In this document: piece by piece, positions 54,214 through 64,000 of the stretch
Layout of the letters: each line of letters begins with the position of its first letter
Numbering within the stretch: the first letter of the stretch is position 1
From: Methylomagnum ishizawai
Lineage (GTDB): Bacteria > Pseudomonadota > Gammaproteobacteria > Methylococcales > Methylococcaceae
Direction of reading: 5' to 3'
Length of the DNA stretch: 64,000 nt
Assembly (NCBI RefSeq): GCF_019670005.1
Contig: NZ_AP019783.1
Location: 1,508,501 to 1,572,500, forward strand
Notes under the pieces: model-generated
What the model saw: the letters and a program-made list of their open reading frames with translations, nothing else
Databases searched by the model: none
What the model was told of the DNA's origin: nothing
Translations under genes and position numbers: made by a program

Positions 54214-55601
54214 TGTTTTTTGCTTCCCAGGGTGATGAGGCTATCGATGAACCCGCACAAACGGCTTTGGGCTTTTTTCAATTTCTCGCAACCGTCCAGC
54301 TTGTGGCCGATTTCTGCCAAGGCTTGTTCCAGGAAGCGCCAGAGGACGCCTTCGCGCTTCGCGAGCGGGATGACCGGCTCGGTCAGGCGTTCCGGGACCG
54401 GCTTGTTCTTCTCGATGCAGGAAATCACCGGCAGCAACAACAGGAAACCGAAATACACGGCGGAGAACACCCGCGCCAGCAAGGTCGCGACCGGCGTCAC
54501 CGGCTTGGTGCCGAGGACGCCCAGCACGAAGAAGCTCAGCACGAAGGCGGCTAACCCCCATTTGAAGGCGTCGCCCCGGTAGCGGATCGACTTGACCGGG
54601 TTGCGGTCCAGCCAGGGCAGGAAGAACAGCAGCAGGATGGCCGCGCCCATGGCGATCACGCCGAACAGTTTGTCCGGCACGGCGCGGAGGATCGAATAGA
54701 ACGGGGTGAAATACCACACCGGCTGGATATGCTCCGGCGTCTTCATGGGGTCGGCGGGATCGAAATTCGGATGTTCGAGGAACATGCCGCCCATTTCCGG
54801 CGTGTAGAACACGATGAAGGCGAAAATGGTCAGGAACACGCCCACCACATATAAATCCTTCACGGTGTAGTAGGGATGGAAGGGGATACCATCGACCGGG
54901 ATGCCCTGGGCGTTCTTGTGCTTCTTGATCTCGATGCCGTCCGGGTTGTTGGAGCCATTGGTGCGCAGGGCCGCGAGATGCAGCACCACCAAGCCTAGGA
55001 TCGCCAAGGGCAGGGCCACCACATGGAAGGCGAAGAAGCGGTTCAAGGTGGCGTCGGCGATGACGTAATCGCCGCGGATCCAGGTGGTCAGGTCTTCGCC
55101 GATCACGGGGATGGCCCCGAACAGCGAGATGATGACCTGCGCCCCCCAGTACGACATCTGGCCCCAGGGCAGCAGATAACCGGTGAAGGCTTCCGCCGCC
55201 AGCAGCACGAAGATCACCATGCCGAACAGCCAGAGGAGTTCGCGCGGCTTCTTGAACGAGCCATAGAACAGCCCGCGGAACATGTGGAGGTAGATCACCA
55301 CGAAGAACAGCGAAGCCCCGGTCGAGTGCAGGTAGCGCAACAGCCAGCCCCATTGCACGTCGCGCATGATGTATTCCACCGAATCGAAAGCCAGGGTGGC
55401 ATCGGGCTTATAGTTCATGGCCAGGAAAATGCCGGTCAGGATTTGATTGACCAATACCAAACCCGCCAAGGAGCCGAAGAAATACAGGAAATTGAAATTC
55501 TTGGGCGCGTAATACTTGGTTAGTTGATCCTCCAGGAATTTGCTGACGGGCAGGCGGTCGTCCACCCACTGCACGAGTTCTTTTTGTTTTTCATTGGCCA
55601 T
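54210..55601 (-). CDS. petB: Ubiquinol-cytochrome c reductase, cytochrome b
   Basis: A 463-residue integral protein with eight helices carrying two b haems. Visible are the first His pair region (RYLHSTGASLFFVVIYLHMFRGL), GYLLPWGQMSYWGAQVI and HIQPVWYFTPFYSILR. The last holds the Qo-site motif as PVWY instead of PEWY, a variant seen in some Proteobacteria. A charged C-terminal tail of about 65 residues extends beyond the usual length. It starts four bases after the Rieske stop. Confidence 0.95.
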   Translation of the reverse strand: MANEKQKELVQWVDDRLPVSKFLEDQLTKYYAPKNFNFLYFFGSLAGLVLVNQILTGIFLAMNYKPDATLAFDSVEYIMRDVQWGWLLRYLHSTGASLFFVVIYLHMFRGLFYGSFKKPRELLWLFGMVIFVLLAAEAFTGYLLPWGQMSYWGAQVIISLFGAIPVIGEDLTTWIRGDYVIADATLNRFFAFHVVALPLAILGLVVLHLAALRTNGSNNPDGIEIKKHKNAQGIPVDGIPFHPYYTVKDLYVVGVFLTIFAFIVFYTPEMGGMFLEHPNFDPADPMKTPEHIQPVWYFTPFYSILRAVPDKLFGVIAMGAAILLLFFLPWLDRNPVKSIRYRGDAFKWGLAAFVLSFFVLGVLGTKPVTPVATLLARVFSAVYFGFLLLLPVISCIEKNKPVPERLTEPVIPLAKREGVLWRFLEQALAEIGHKLDGCEKLKKAQSRLCGFIDSLITLGSKKQ

Positions 55602-55604
55602 CGC

Positions 55605-56189
55605 TTATTCCCCCTCTCCCACCATGATACGGTTATCCGCGAGATAGCGATAAGGGGGTATCGCCAGGTTGGTCGGTGCCGGCACCCCCTTGTAGACCCG
55701 TCCCGCCAGATCGAAGCTCGAACCATGGCAGGGACAGAAGAAGCCGCCCTTCCAATCCGGGCCGAGGTCCGCCGGGGCGATTTCGGGCCGGTACAGCGGC
55801 GAGCAGCCGAGATGGGTGCAAACCCCGATGGCGACGAAGATGTCCGGCTTGATGGCGCGGAATTCGTTGTGGCTGGATTCGGGTTGCTCGGATTCGTCGG
55901 ATCGGGGATCGCGCAGCTTGTTGGTCAACTCGGACAGCCCGGCCAAGGCTTCGGGCGTCCTACGCAGGAGCCAAACGGGCTTGCCCCGCCATAGCACGAC
56001 AATCCGCTGGCCTGGCTCGATCTTGCTGATATCGACTTCCACCGGGGCGCCCAGGGCTTCGGCCTTGGCGCTGGGTTTCATGGAGGAAATAAAGGGTACC
56101 GACAAGAAACCCGCGCCGACGGCACCGACCACCGTGGCTGCCTGGGTTAGGAATCGGCGCTTTTCGGTATCCACGCCTTCGCTAGTCAT
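55605..56189 (-). CDS. petA: Ubiquinol-cytochrome c reductase, Rieske iron-sulfur subunit
   Basis: A 194-residue protein. A Tat-like N-terminus (EKRRFLTQAATVVGAVGAGFL) leads into one membrane helix, and the C-terminal [2Fe-2S] domain has CTHLGCSP and CPCHGSSFD with two Cys and two His ligands. It passes electrons from quinol to cytochrome c1. First gene of petABC, with a promoter just upstream. Confidence 0.96.
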   Translation of the reverse strand: MTSEGVDTEKRRFLTQAATVVGAVGAGFLSVPFISSMKPSAKAEALGAPVEVDISKIEPGQRIVVLWRGKPVWLLRRTPEALAGLSELTNKLRDPRSDESEQPESSHNEFRAIKPDIFVAIGVCTHLGCSPLYRPEIAPADLGPDWKGGFFCPCHGSSFDLAGRVYKGVPAPTNLAIPPYRYLADNRIMVGEGE

Positions 56190-56297
56190 GCAATATCTCC
56201 ATGTTTTGGGCTTTTATTGGATCGAACGGGTGTTTGCGGATGGGGCTTTTCGAGCGTTCGCATTCTTGTTGTTTAACACTGAGTTTCGCGGGCGTGG

Positions 56298-56326
56298 ATT
56301 TTGTGTGAGAACGCCCAATCGGTCAA
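56298..56326 (-). promoter_or_regulatory. Sigma-70-type promoter for petABC
   Basis: On the minus strand TTGACC (56326-56321), a 17-base spacer and CAAAAT (56303-56298). This places the start near 56290, about 100 bases before the petA ATG. The 396-base gap 56190-56585 is AT-richer near petA; the remainder up to hisC holds no gene I can support. Confidence 0.6.
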
Positions 56327-56585
56327 GACAAAGACAACACTTGTAGGTTTATCGACAAGATAAACGCCTATTCCCGCCGGAACGGGAAAGGGTCGGGGAG
56401 GGCGGCTTTGCGCTCCGGTGGTGGCCCGTCGCTCTTGGCCGGCGAACGGTCGGGCGCGGCGTCGCGCCCAGGCTGGATGCGGAACCGCCGGGGCAGTTCG
56501 CGGGGCCGGGACAACCCTGCGTTGGGTGCCGGTATTATCCTGTGCCGTGTGGGAAAAACCTATAGGAAGAAGTCTTGGGAAGGGC

Positions 56586-57674
56586 CTATCCCAACAACGC
56601 CCGCAACACCTCGACGAAGCGTTGGTTCTCCTCCGGCGTCCCCACCGTCACCCGCAGGCATTGGGCCAGCGGCCCGCCGGCGGGATGCAGGTTCTTCACC
56701 AATATCCCCGCCGCCTTGAGTGCCTGGAAAACCTGTGGGGCGTTGTGCTTGAGCAACTTGAACAGGATGAAATTGGCCCGGCTGTCGTAGACCCGGACCC
56801 CATCCAACTGGGCCAGGGCTTCGGCCAACCAAGCCCGGTCGCGCAGTAGGCAACGCACTTGCCCGTCCAAGACCGGGAGTTTTTCCAGGGCGAACTCGGC
56901 GCTGATGCGGGTCAGCACGTTGATGTTGTAGGGCAGGCGGATTTTGTCGAATTGCTCGATCCAGGCCTTGGCCCCGGCCAGGAAACCCAGCCGCAACCCG
57001 GCCAAGCCCAGCTTGGACAGGGTCCGCATCACCACGAGGTTGTCGAAGTCCAACACCCTGGGCATGAAGCTGGCGTCGGCATAGGGCGCATAGGCTTCGT
57101 CCACCACCACCAAACCCGGTGCCGCCGCCAGTATCCGCTCGATGGCTTCCGGCTCGAACAGGTTGCCGGTCGGGTTGTTGGGATAGGCCAGGAACACCAC
57201 GGCGGGTCGGTGCGTCGCAATCGCCGCCAGCATGGCGTCGCCATCCAGTCCGAAATCGTCTTCCCGCAAGGGTACGCCGACGAAGCGCAACCCCAGGCTG
57301 ACCGCGATTTGCCGGTACATCACGAAGGTGGGTTCCGGGGCCAGGATGGCGACTTCCGGCCCGGCCACCGCCATCAGGATGATCTGGATGATTTCGTCCG
57401 AGCCATTGCCCAGCAGCAATTCCGCGCCCGCCGGGACACCGTTGGCGAGGCACAAGCCCGCTTTCAGGTCGGCGCAGGCGGGGTCGGGATAGCGGTTGGG
57501 TTCCGCGCCGCGCAGCCGTTCCAGCCATTCGGCGACCATGTCTTCCGGCCAAGCGTAGGGGTTTTCCATGGCGTCCAACTTGATATAGCCCTGGGCGTCC
57601 GGGACGTGATAGGCCGAGAGTGCCAAGACTTCCGGCCTGAGCAGTTTCCCGACCTTGTCATCCAGCCCGCTCAT
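56586..57674 (-). CDS. hisC: Histidinol-phosphate aminotransferase
   Basis: A 362-residue fold-type I PLP enzyme of histidine synthesis. Visible: [23 protein letters not shown] (cofactor phosphate loop), [21 protein letters not shown] and [14 protein letters not shown] with the Schiff-base Lys. The start at 57674 overlaps the hisD stop by four bases (ATGA). The longer upstream frame is a hisD shadow. Last gene of the murA-hisGDC run. Confidence 0.94.
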   Translation of the reverse strand: MSGLDDKVGKLLRPEVLALSAYHVPDAQGYIKLDAMENPYAWPEDMVAEWLERLRGAEPNRYPDPACADLKAGLCLANGVPAGAELLLGNGSDEIIQIILMAVAGPEVAILAPEPTFVMYRQIAVSLGLRFVGVPLREDDFGLDGDAMLAAIATHRPAVVFLAYPNNPTGNLFEPEAIERILAAAPGLVVVDEAYAPYADASFMPRVLDFDNLVVMRTLSKLGLAGLRLGFLAGAKAWIEQFDKIRLPYNINVLTRISAEFALEKLPVLDGQVRCLLRDRAWLAEALAQLDGVRVYDSRANFILFKLLKHNAPQVFQALKAAGILVKNLHPAGGPLAQCLRVTVGTPEENQRFVEVLRALLG

Positions 57675-58987
57675 GGCGCGGACTCCACGATGCGGTATTC
57701 CGCCGAGCGGGCGTGGGCGGTCAAGCCTTCGCCGCGGGCCAGGACCGAGGCGGTGCGGGCCAGGCTGTCCGAGCCTTGCGGCGAACAGAAGATCACGCTG
57801 GACCGCTTCTGGAAATCGTACACGCCCAGGGGCGAGGAGAAGCGGGCCGTGCCCGAGGTCGGCAAAACGTGGTTCGGTCCCGCGCAATAGTCGCCCAGGG
57901 CCTCGGCGGTGTGGCGGCCCATGAAGATGGCCCCGGCGTTGCGGATTTTGCCCAGGAGCGCGTCCGGGTCCGCCACCGAGAGTTCCAAATGTTCCGGGGC
58001 GATGCGGTTGGCGACGGCGGCGGCTTGATCCAAATCCTCCACCAGGATCAACGCGCCCCGGTTCGACAGCGAGGTTTTGACCACCCCGGCCCGTTCCAGG
58101 GTCGGCAGCAGGCCGCGGATGCTGGCTTCCACCGCGTCGAGGTGGGCGGCGTCGGTGGCGATGAGGATGGCCTGGGCGTCCTCGTCATGTTCGGCCTGGG
58201 AGAACAGGTCCATCGCCAGCCAATCGGGATCGGTGCCGCCGTCGCTGATGACCAGGATTTCCGAAGGCCCGGCGATCATGTCGATGCCGACCTGGCCGAA
58301 CACCAGCTTCTTGGCGGTGGCGACGTAGATATTGCCGGGACCGACGATCTTGTCCACGCGGGGCAGGGTGGCGGTGCCATAGGCTAGGGCGGCGACGGCT
58401 TGCGCTCCGCCGACCCGGAATACCCGGTCCACGCCCGCGATATGCGCCGCCGCCAGCACCAGCGGATTGGTCTCGCCGCCGGGGGTCGGCACCACCATCA
58501 CCAGTTCCGGCACGCCCGCGACCTTGGCCGGGATCGCGTTCATCAGCACCGAGGAGGGATAGGCCGCCTTGCCGCCGGGGACGTAGAGCCCGACCCGGTC
58601 CAGCGGCGTGACCTGTTGGCCCAGGCGGGTGCCGTCGGCTTCGGTGTAGCTCCAGGATGCCATTTTCTGGTGTTCGGCATAGGCCCGGATGCGCTGGGCG
58701 GCGGTTTCCAAGGCGGCGGCGACTTCCGGGGCCAGGCCATCCCAGGCGGCTTGCAAGGCCGATTGCGGCAATTCCAAGGCGGCGGCGCCCGCGGGTTCGT
58801 GGCGGTCGAAGCGGCGGGTGTATTCCAACAGGGCCGCGTCGCCATCGCGCCGGACATGGGCGATGATCTCGGCCACCTGTTCATGGATATCGGCATCGGA
58901 GGCCGGATCGAAGGCCAGCACGGCTTCGAGTTGGCGGTCGAAATCCGGCTGGCGGGCGTCGAGGCGGGTGATGGAGAAATCGGCCAT
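57671..58987 (-). CDS. hisD: Histidinol dehydrogenase
   Basis: A 438-residue Zn enzyme that oxidises histidinol to histidine in two NAD-linked steps. Motifs: [60 protein letters not shown], and [10 protein letters not shown] with the active-site Glu-His pair, then [16 protein letters not shown]. It starts four bases after the hisG stop. Confidence 0.96.
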   Translation of the reverse strand: MADFSITRLDARQPDFDRQLEAVLAFDPASDADIHEQVAEIIAHVRRDGDAALLEYTRRFDRHEPAGAAALELPQSALQAAWDGLAPEVAAALETAAQRIRAYAEHQKMASWSYTEADGTRLGQQVTPLDRVGLYVPGGKAAYPSSVLMNAIPAKVAGVPELVMVVPTPGGETNPLVLAAAHIAGVDRVFRVGGAQAVAALAYGTATLPRVDKIVGPGNIYVATAKKLVFGQVGIDMIAGPSEILVISDGGTDPDWLAMDLFSQAEHDEDAQAILIATDAAHLDAVEASIRGLLPTLERAGVVKTSLSNRGALILVEDLDQAAAVANRIAPEHLELSVADPDALLGKIRNAGAIFMGRHTAEALGDYCAGPNHVLPTSGTARFSSPLGVYDFQKRSSVIFCSPQGSDSLARTASVLARGEGLTAHARSAEYRIVESAP

Positions 58988-58991
58988 GGGT

Positions 58992-59627
58992 TCACTCCGG
59001 GGATTGGGCGAGGGCTTGGCGCAGTTCGGCGATGAAGCCGGTGACTTCGGCGTGTTTCATCTTCATCGCGGCCTTGTTGAGGATTAGGCGGCTGCTGATT
59101 TCCATGATGAGTTCCTTGGGTTCCAGGCCGTTGGCCTTCAAGGTGTTGCCGGTGTCCACCACGTCCACGATGCAATCGGCGAGGCCGACCAAGGGGGCCA
59201 GTTCCATCGAGCCATACAGCTTGATGATATCGGCTTGGATGCCCCGGCCGGCGAAATAGCGGTGGGCGGCGTTCACGTATTTGGTGGCGACCCGCAGACG
59301 GCCACCGCGCAGCGCGGGCTCGCCCGGTTTCCCGGCGGTCATCAACCGGCAACGGGCGATGCCCAGGTCCAGCGGTTCGTACAAGCCGCTGGAATCGTAT
59401 TCCACCAGCACGTCCTTGCCGGCCACGCCCAGGTCGGCGGCACCGTATTCGACATAGGTCGGCACGTCGGTGGCGCGGATGATGAGCAATTGCAAGCCTT
59501 CCCGATTGGTCGGGATGATGAGCTTGCGGCTCTTGCCGGGATCGACGGTCGGTTGGATGCCGATGCGGTCCAGCAGGGCCACGGCTTCGTCGTAGATGCG
59601 GCCTTTCGATAGCGCGAGGGTGAGCAT
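58992..59627 (-). CDS. hisG: ATP phosphoribosyltransferase, short form
   Basis: First step of histidine synthesis. The product is 211 residues, the short form lacking the C-terminal ACT-like regulatory domain, so it should need HisZ, which is not in the window. Blocks: [44 protein letters not shown] and [15 protein letters not shown] (PRPP loop). It lies 10 bases after murA. Confidence 0.95.
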   Translation of the reverse strand: MLTLALSKGRIYDEAVALLDRIGIQPTVDPGKSRKLIIPTNREGLQLLIIRATDVPTYVEYGAADLGVAGKDVLVEYDSSGLYEPLDLGIARCRLMTAGKPGEPALRGGRLRVATKYVNAAHRYFAGRGIQADIIKLYGSMELAPLVGLADCIVDVVDTGNTLKANGLEPKELIMEISSRLILNKAAMKMKHAEVTGFIAELRQALAQSPE

Positions 59628-59637
59628 GGCGGCGACC

Positions 59638-60906
<1,269 letters not shown>

Positions 60907-60926
60907 CTATCTCTTGGAAGTGCGGA

Positions 60927-61256
60927 TTAATCGGTGATGGGGTCCGGGGAGAGGCATTCGGCCAAGCCGCTCACCCGCGCCATGGCCTGGAGGTGTTCGG
61001 GGGGATGGGCGTAGCGTAGGCGGATGTCGGCTTCCTGGGCGAGGCGCAGCCATTCGATCAGCAAGGCCATCCCGGCGCTATCGGCGCGTTCTACGCCCGC
61101 GAGATCGAAACATAGCGCGGTCCCGCCATCCTTGAACAGCCCGGCGGTTTGTTTGAGGGCCTGGGGGGCGGTGGCGAAGGTCAAGGCCCCGCGGCAGGCG
61201 TGGCCCCCGGTGGTTTGGGCGAGCTCGAACGAACCCGGTTGCTCCGTGCGGCTCAT
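60927..61256 (-). CDS. mlaB: STAS-domain protein MlaB
   Basis: A 109-residue cytoplasmic STAS protein that stabilises the MlaFE ATPase. Visible: FDLAGVERADSAGMALLIEWLRLAQ with the conserved Ser of STAS domains. The ATG overlaps the mlaD stop by four bases. The periplasmic MlaC carrier gene that normally sits between mlaD and mlaB is absent. Confidence 0.88.
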   Translation of the reverse strand: MSRTEQPGSFELAQTTGGHACRGALTFATAPQALKQTAGLFKDGGTALCFDLAGVERADSAGMALLIEWLRLAQEADIRLRYAHPPEHLQAMARVSGLAECLSPDPITD

Positions 61257-62017
61257 GGGTTGGTGCCTTTGCCTGCGGCTTTGCCGGGGTGGCTTTCGGT
61301 CTTGGGATCGGTCTTCTTGCCTTCGGCCTTGCCGGAATCCCCCTTGGCCGGGTGGGCCGGTGCGGTGTTATGGTGTTTGGCGGGGGCGGCGCTGGTGCTT
61401 TCAACGGGGCCGGGCGCATCCTCCGCTGCGGGGGCCGCGCCGGTGTCCGCCCCAGGCTCGGTGTTCACGGCGGGGGCCGGCGGGCTGGCGGGGGGGGTGG
61501 AACCGGAGTCCGCCGATTCGTCGTCGGAGCCGCCGCCGTTATTGTTGCCCGAGCCGCTTTCGGCCTTGTTGAACAGGAACCGGCTGATGACCTGTTCCAG
61601 GATGATGGCCGACTGGGTCAGTTCCAGTTCGTCGCCGTCCTTGAGGGTGTCGTCGAAGCCGCCGGGCGAGAGCCCGATGTATTGTTCGCCCAAGAGGCCC
61701 GCCGTCAGGATGCTGGCGCTGGTGTCCACCGGCAGGGTGTTGAATTGCGGCTCGATCCGCATCTCGACGATGGCCTCGAAGGTCTTGTTGTCGAAGCCGA
61801 TATGGCTGACCCGGCCGATCTTGACCCCGGCCACCGAGACCGGCGCCCGCACCTTGAGGCTGCCGATGTTCTCGAACCGCGCCGTGATCTTGTAGCTGGC
61901 CTCGTTGGTGTGGAGTTCCGCGAGGTTGCTGACCTGCATCGCCACGAAGAACAGCGCGACCAAGCCCATCGCGACGAATAAACCCACCCAGGTTTCGATT
62001 GCTTTGCTAGCCTGCAT
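61253..62017 (-). CDS. mlaD: Phospholipid-binding MCE protein MlaD with a long disordered tail
   Basis: A 254-residue inner-membrane protein. One helix (WVGLFVAMGLVALFFVAM) precedes the MCE domain (FENIGSLKVRAPVSVAGVKIGRV, SILTAGLLGEQYIGLSPG). MlaD forms a hexameric ring on MlaFE. After the helix LTQSAIILEQVISRFLF, about 100 residues of Gly/Ser/Pro/Ala/Lys-rich low-complexity sequence follow (ESGSGNNNGGGSDDES onward). That is longer than the E. coli tail. Confidence 0.93.
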   Translation of the reverse strand: MQASKAIETWVGLFVAMGLVALFFVAMQVSNLAELHTNEASYKITARFENIGSLKVRAPVSVAGVKIGRVSHIGFDNKTFEAIVEMRIEPQFNTLPVDTSASILTAGLLGEQYIGLSPGGFDDTLKDGDELELTQSAIILEQVISRFLFNKAESGSGNNNGGGSDDESADSGSTPPASPPAPAVNTEPGADTGAAPAAEDAPGPVESTSAAPAKHHNTAPAHPAKGDSGKAEGKKTDPKTESHPGKAAGKGTNP

Positions 62018-62019
62018 TA

Positions 62020-62802
62020 TTAGGCGTCTCCAAACATCAAGGCCGTCAACACGAAATCCGATCCCAGCACCGCGAAGGCCGAGTACACCACCGAGCGGGT
62101 CGTCGCCCGGCTGATGCCTTCCGCCGTGGGCACGGAATCATAACCCTCGAACACGGCGATCCAGGTCACGATCACCCCGAACACGGTGCTTTTGATGAGT
62201 CCGTTCAGGACATCGTCGTAAAAATCGATCTTGCTCTGCATCTGCGACCAGAACGCGCCCTCGTCCACGCCCAAGAGTCCCACGCCCACGAAATAGCCGC
62301 CCATCACACCGATGGCGGTGAAGATCGCCGCCAGCAAGGGCATGGACAGCAGCCCGGCGAAGAAGCGGGGCGCGACGATGCGGCGGATGGGATCGACCGC
62401 CATCATTTCCATGCCGGACAATTGCTCGGTGGCTTTCATCAGGCCGATTTCGGCGGCGAGGGCGGAACCGGCCCGGCCCGAGTACAGGAGGGCGGCGACC
62501 ACCGGCCCGAGTTCCCGCACCAGGGAGGCGGCGACCATGACCCCGAGGGTTTGCTCCGCGCCGAAATCCGACAGCACATAGAAGCCCTGCAAGCCCAGCA
62601 CCATGCCGACGAACAGCCCGGAAACGCCGATCAGCAGGATGCTCAGCACGCCGACCGAATACATCTGCGCGGCCAGGAGCCGCGGCCGCCACAGGGTCTC
62701 CGGGAAGCCGCCCAGGACCTGGGCGATGAACAGGTGCGCCCGCCCCAGTTTGCGGAGGGCGCTCAGCGTGACGTGGCCGAGGTGCTGCAAGAAACCTAGC
62801 AT
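62020..62802 (-). CDS. mlaE: Mla lipid-transport permease MlaE
   Basis: A 260-residue permease with about six helices. The coupling helix region is [47 protein letters not shown]. With MlaF it forms the ATP-driven core that moves phospholipid between inner membrane and MlaD. It lies two bases before mlaD and 24 after mlaF. Compare the STAS-containing paralogue at 46424-47557. Confidence 0.95.
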   Translation of the reverse strand: MLGFLQHLGHVTLSALRKLGRAHLFIAQVLGGFPETLWRPRLLAAQMYSVGVLSILLIGVSGLFVGMVLGLQGFYVLSDFGAEQTLGVMVAASLVRELGPVVAALLYSGRAGSALAAEIGLMKATEQLSGMEMMAVDPIRRIVAPRFFAGLLSMPLLAAIFTAIGVMGGYFVGVGLLGVDEGAFWSQMQSKIDFYDDVLNGLIKSTVFGVIVTWIAVFEGYDSVPTAEGISRATTRSVVYSAFAVLGSDFVLTALMFGDA

Positions 62803-62826
62803 GATGGGACTCGGGGTGGCTGGGGT

Positions 62827-63648
62827 TCAGTCGCGGGCGGCGAACAAATCATCGAGATAGGCGGGGGCCGGATAATGGAAGGGCACGGGGCCGTCGGCCA
62901 GGCCGTGGATGAATTGTCCGACCCAGGGCGAAACGGATTCCTCGATCTGGTCGGGCGTGCCCTGGCCCACCAGCTTGCCCTCGGAAATCAGGAACACCTG
63001 GTCGGCGATGCCGATGGTTTCCTCGACATCGTGCGAGACCACGATGCTGGTGAGTCCCAATTCCCGGTTGAGGTCGTGGATCAGCTTGACCAGCACGCCC
63101 ATGGAGATAGGGTCTTGGCCGGTGAAAGGTTCGTCGTACAAGATCATCATGGGGTCGAGGGCGATGGCCCGCGCCAAGGCCACCCGCCGTGCCATGCCGC
63201 CCGAAAGCTGCGCCGGCATCAAATCCCGCGCCCCGCGCAATCCCACCGCCTGCAATTTCATCAGGACCAGGGTGCGGATCATGGATTCCGGGAGCCGGGT
63301 ATGCTCGCGCAGGGGGAAGGCGACGTTCTCGTAGACGCTGAGGTCGGTGAGCAGCGCCCCGCTCTGGAACAACATGCCCATGCGCTTGCGGAGTTCGTAG
63401 AGCGCCGAGCGCCCGAGTTGATGGACATCCTGGCCGTCCACATAGACCTTGCCGCCGTCGGGCCGGAGCTGGCCGCCGATCAGCTTGAGCAGGGTGGTTT
63501 TGCCGGTGCCGCTCGGTCCCATGATGGCGGTGATCTTGCCGCGTGGGATATCGAGGCTGACGCCATCGAAGATTTTCCGGTCGCCGCGGCTGAAGACCAG
63601 ATCGCGTATGGAGATTAAGGTGCCGCTGTCCGACGGGTCGCCGCTCAT
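62827..63648 (-). CDS. mlaF: Mla lipid-transport ATPase MlaF
   Basis: A 273-residue ABC ATPase. Walker A is GPSGTGKTTLLK, the signature is AQLSGGMARRVALARAIALDP, Walker B is MILYDEPFTGQDPI and the switch His is in SHDVEE. The start at 63648 (MSGDPSDSGTL) is preferred; an in-frame TTG upstream at 63666 has no support. First gene of the mlaFED-B run. Confidence 0.95.
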   Translation of the reverse strand: MSGDPSDSGTLISIRDLVFSRGDRKIFDGVSLDIPRGKITAIMGPSGTGKTTLLKLIGGQLRPDGGKVYVDGQDVHQLGRSALYELRKRMGMLFQSGALLTDLSVYENVAFPLREHTRLPESMIRTLVLMKLQAVGLRGARDLMPAQLSGGMARRVALARAIALDPMMILYDEPFTGQDPISMGVLVKLIHDLNRELGLTSIVVSHDVEETIGIADQVFLISEGKLVGQGTPDQIEESVSPWVGQFIHGLADGPVPFHYPAPAYLDDLFAARD

Positions 63649-63803
63649 GTGTCGATGGGGAGCCAAGCTGGGCGTATCGCAAAGGGGCGTATTCTGGCGA
63701 CCCCCGCCGGTTCAGTCAACTCGCTTGGTTTTTCGCTATGATGGCGGCTGGCGTGCGCGGGCTTCCGGGCCGGCGCACGACCGGAATCAGCGTGTTTTTG
63801 GAG

Positions 63804-63851
63804 TCCAAGGCTGGCTTTGGCGGGGCTGGGGCATCCAAGGCAGGCTTTGGA
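63804..63851. repeat. Two TCCAAGGC/GCTTTGG inverted repeats in tandem
   Basis: TCCAAGGC-tg-GCTTTGG (63804-63819) and TCCAAGGC-ag-GCTTTGGA (63834-63851), related to the pair at 51535-51590. They lie in the 236-base gap between the divergent mlaF and right-edge genes, which holds no other gene. Confidence 0.6.
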
Positions 63852-63884
63852 CCCCCATGCTTTTCCATCGTTGAATCGCCATCC

Positions 63885-64000
63885 ATGTTCCGGCGCAAGC
63901 CATCCACTCCCGCCGTGTCCTGGCCAGGCCGCTGTTTCCGCTGGTTGCGCGGCCTGGTGCTGGGCTTCGTCTTGCTCACGGTGGCGTCGGTCGCCCTGCT
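63885..64000 (+). CDS. Start of a plus-strand gene with an N-terminal membrane helix (cut by window edge)
   Basis: The first 38 codons (MFRRKPSTPAVSWPG...) have an Arg/Trp-rich start followed by a hydrophobic helix (GLVLGFVLLTVASVALL). It resembles the start of a monofunctional peptidoglycan glycosyltransferase (MtgA) or another membrane-anchored protein, but the diagnostic part is beyond the window, so this is a guess. It is divergent from mlaF. Confidence 0.4.
   Translation, partial: MFRRKPSTPAVSWPGRCFRWLRGLVLGFVLLTVASVAL

Noticed and set aside
63716-63979. An 87-codon minus-strand frame at the right edge
   Set aside because: It covers tandem hairpin repeats and the start of a plausible plus-strand membrane protein; the Pro/Arg/Lys composition suggests a shadow.

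Overview
The window is 64 kb of GC-rich DNA (roughly two thirds G+C) from a gammaproteobacterium. The evidence is the enterobacterial-style order rnfABCDGE-nth, a dksA-gluQ pair, sspA-sspB beside petABC, and an mla-murA-hisGDC block. A complete XrtA (exosortase A) exopolysaccharide locus, high GC and scattered palindromic repeats would fit a methanotroph-type lineage such as Methylococcaceae. That placement is inference, because no diagnostic methane-oxidation gene lies here.

Layout. 1-7.6 kb (minus strand): the start of a fatty acid desaturase, endonuclease III, the six-gene Rnf electron-transport operon, gluQ and dksA. 7.7-25.3 kb (plus strand): a PLP aminotransferase, then an unbroken 13-gene XrtA/EPS cluster. 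It holds an export lipoprotein, chain-length determinant, tyrosine autokinase, beta-barrel protein, AAA ATPase, two deacetylases, a FemAB-like protein, three glycosyltransferases, exosortase A fused to EpsI, and an amidotransferase. 25.3-34 kb: a degenerate Uma2 gene, argG, a candidate sigma-54-driven structured RNA, a HAD phosphatase, a YchJ-like protein, an HPPD-like protein beside an alpha-E/ATP-grasp pair, and a ROK-gene remnant. 34.2-39.9 kb is accessory: a secreted protein ending where a PEP-CTERM signal would start, a 1,004-bp IS1595-like element with intact ends, a TonB receptor with a YfiR-like partner, and a membrane protein carrying a pilin-like domain.

39.9-52.7 kb is mixed: YdcF, ThiE, a degenerate GGDEF protein, a PAS sigma-54 activator, an unusual glycosyltransferase/sulfotransferase-like fusion, a patch of gene debris with an AT-rich HNH endonuclease, a STAS-MlaE permease, cysG, msrB and sspB. 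52.7-64 kb (minus strand): sspA, the cytochrome bc1 operon petABC, hisGDC, murA and mlaFEDB, in which mlaC and ibaG are absent from their usual places. A plus-strand gene begins at the right edge.

How they work together: Rnf and bc1 are ion- and proton-translocating redox complexes. The XrtA cluster makes and exports a polysaccharide and processes PEP-CTERM proteins. Mla maintains outer-membrane lipid asymmetry. The most unusual items are the candidate sigma-54-controlled RNA upstream of argG, the HPPD-like/alpha-E/ATP-grasp neighbourhood, the reduced mla operon, the pilin domain on a non-pilin membrane anchor, and the glycosyltransferase whose DXD motif is NIN.
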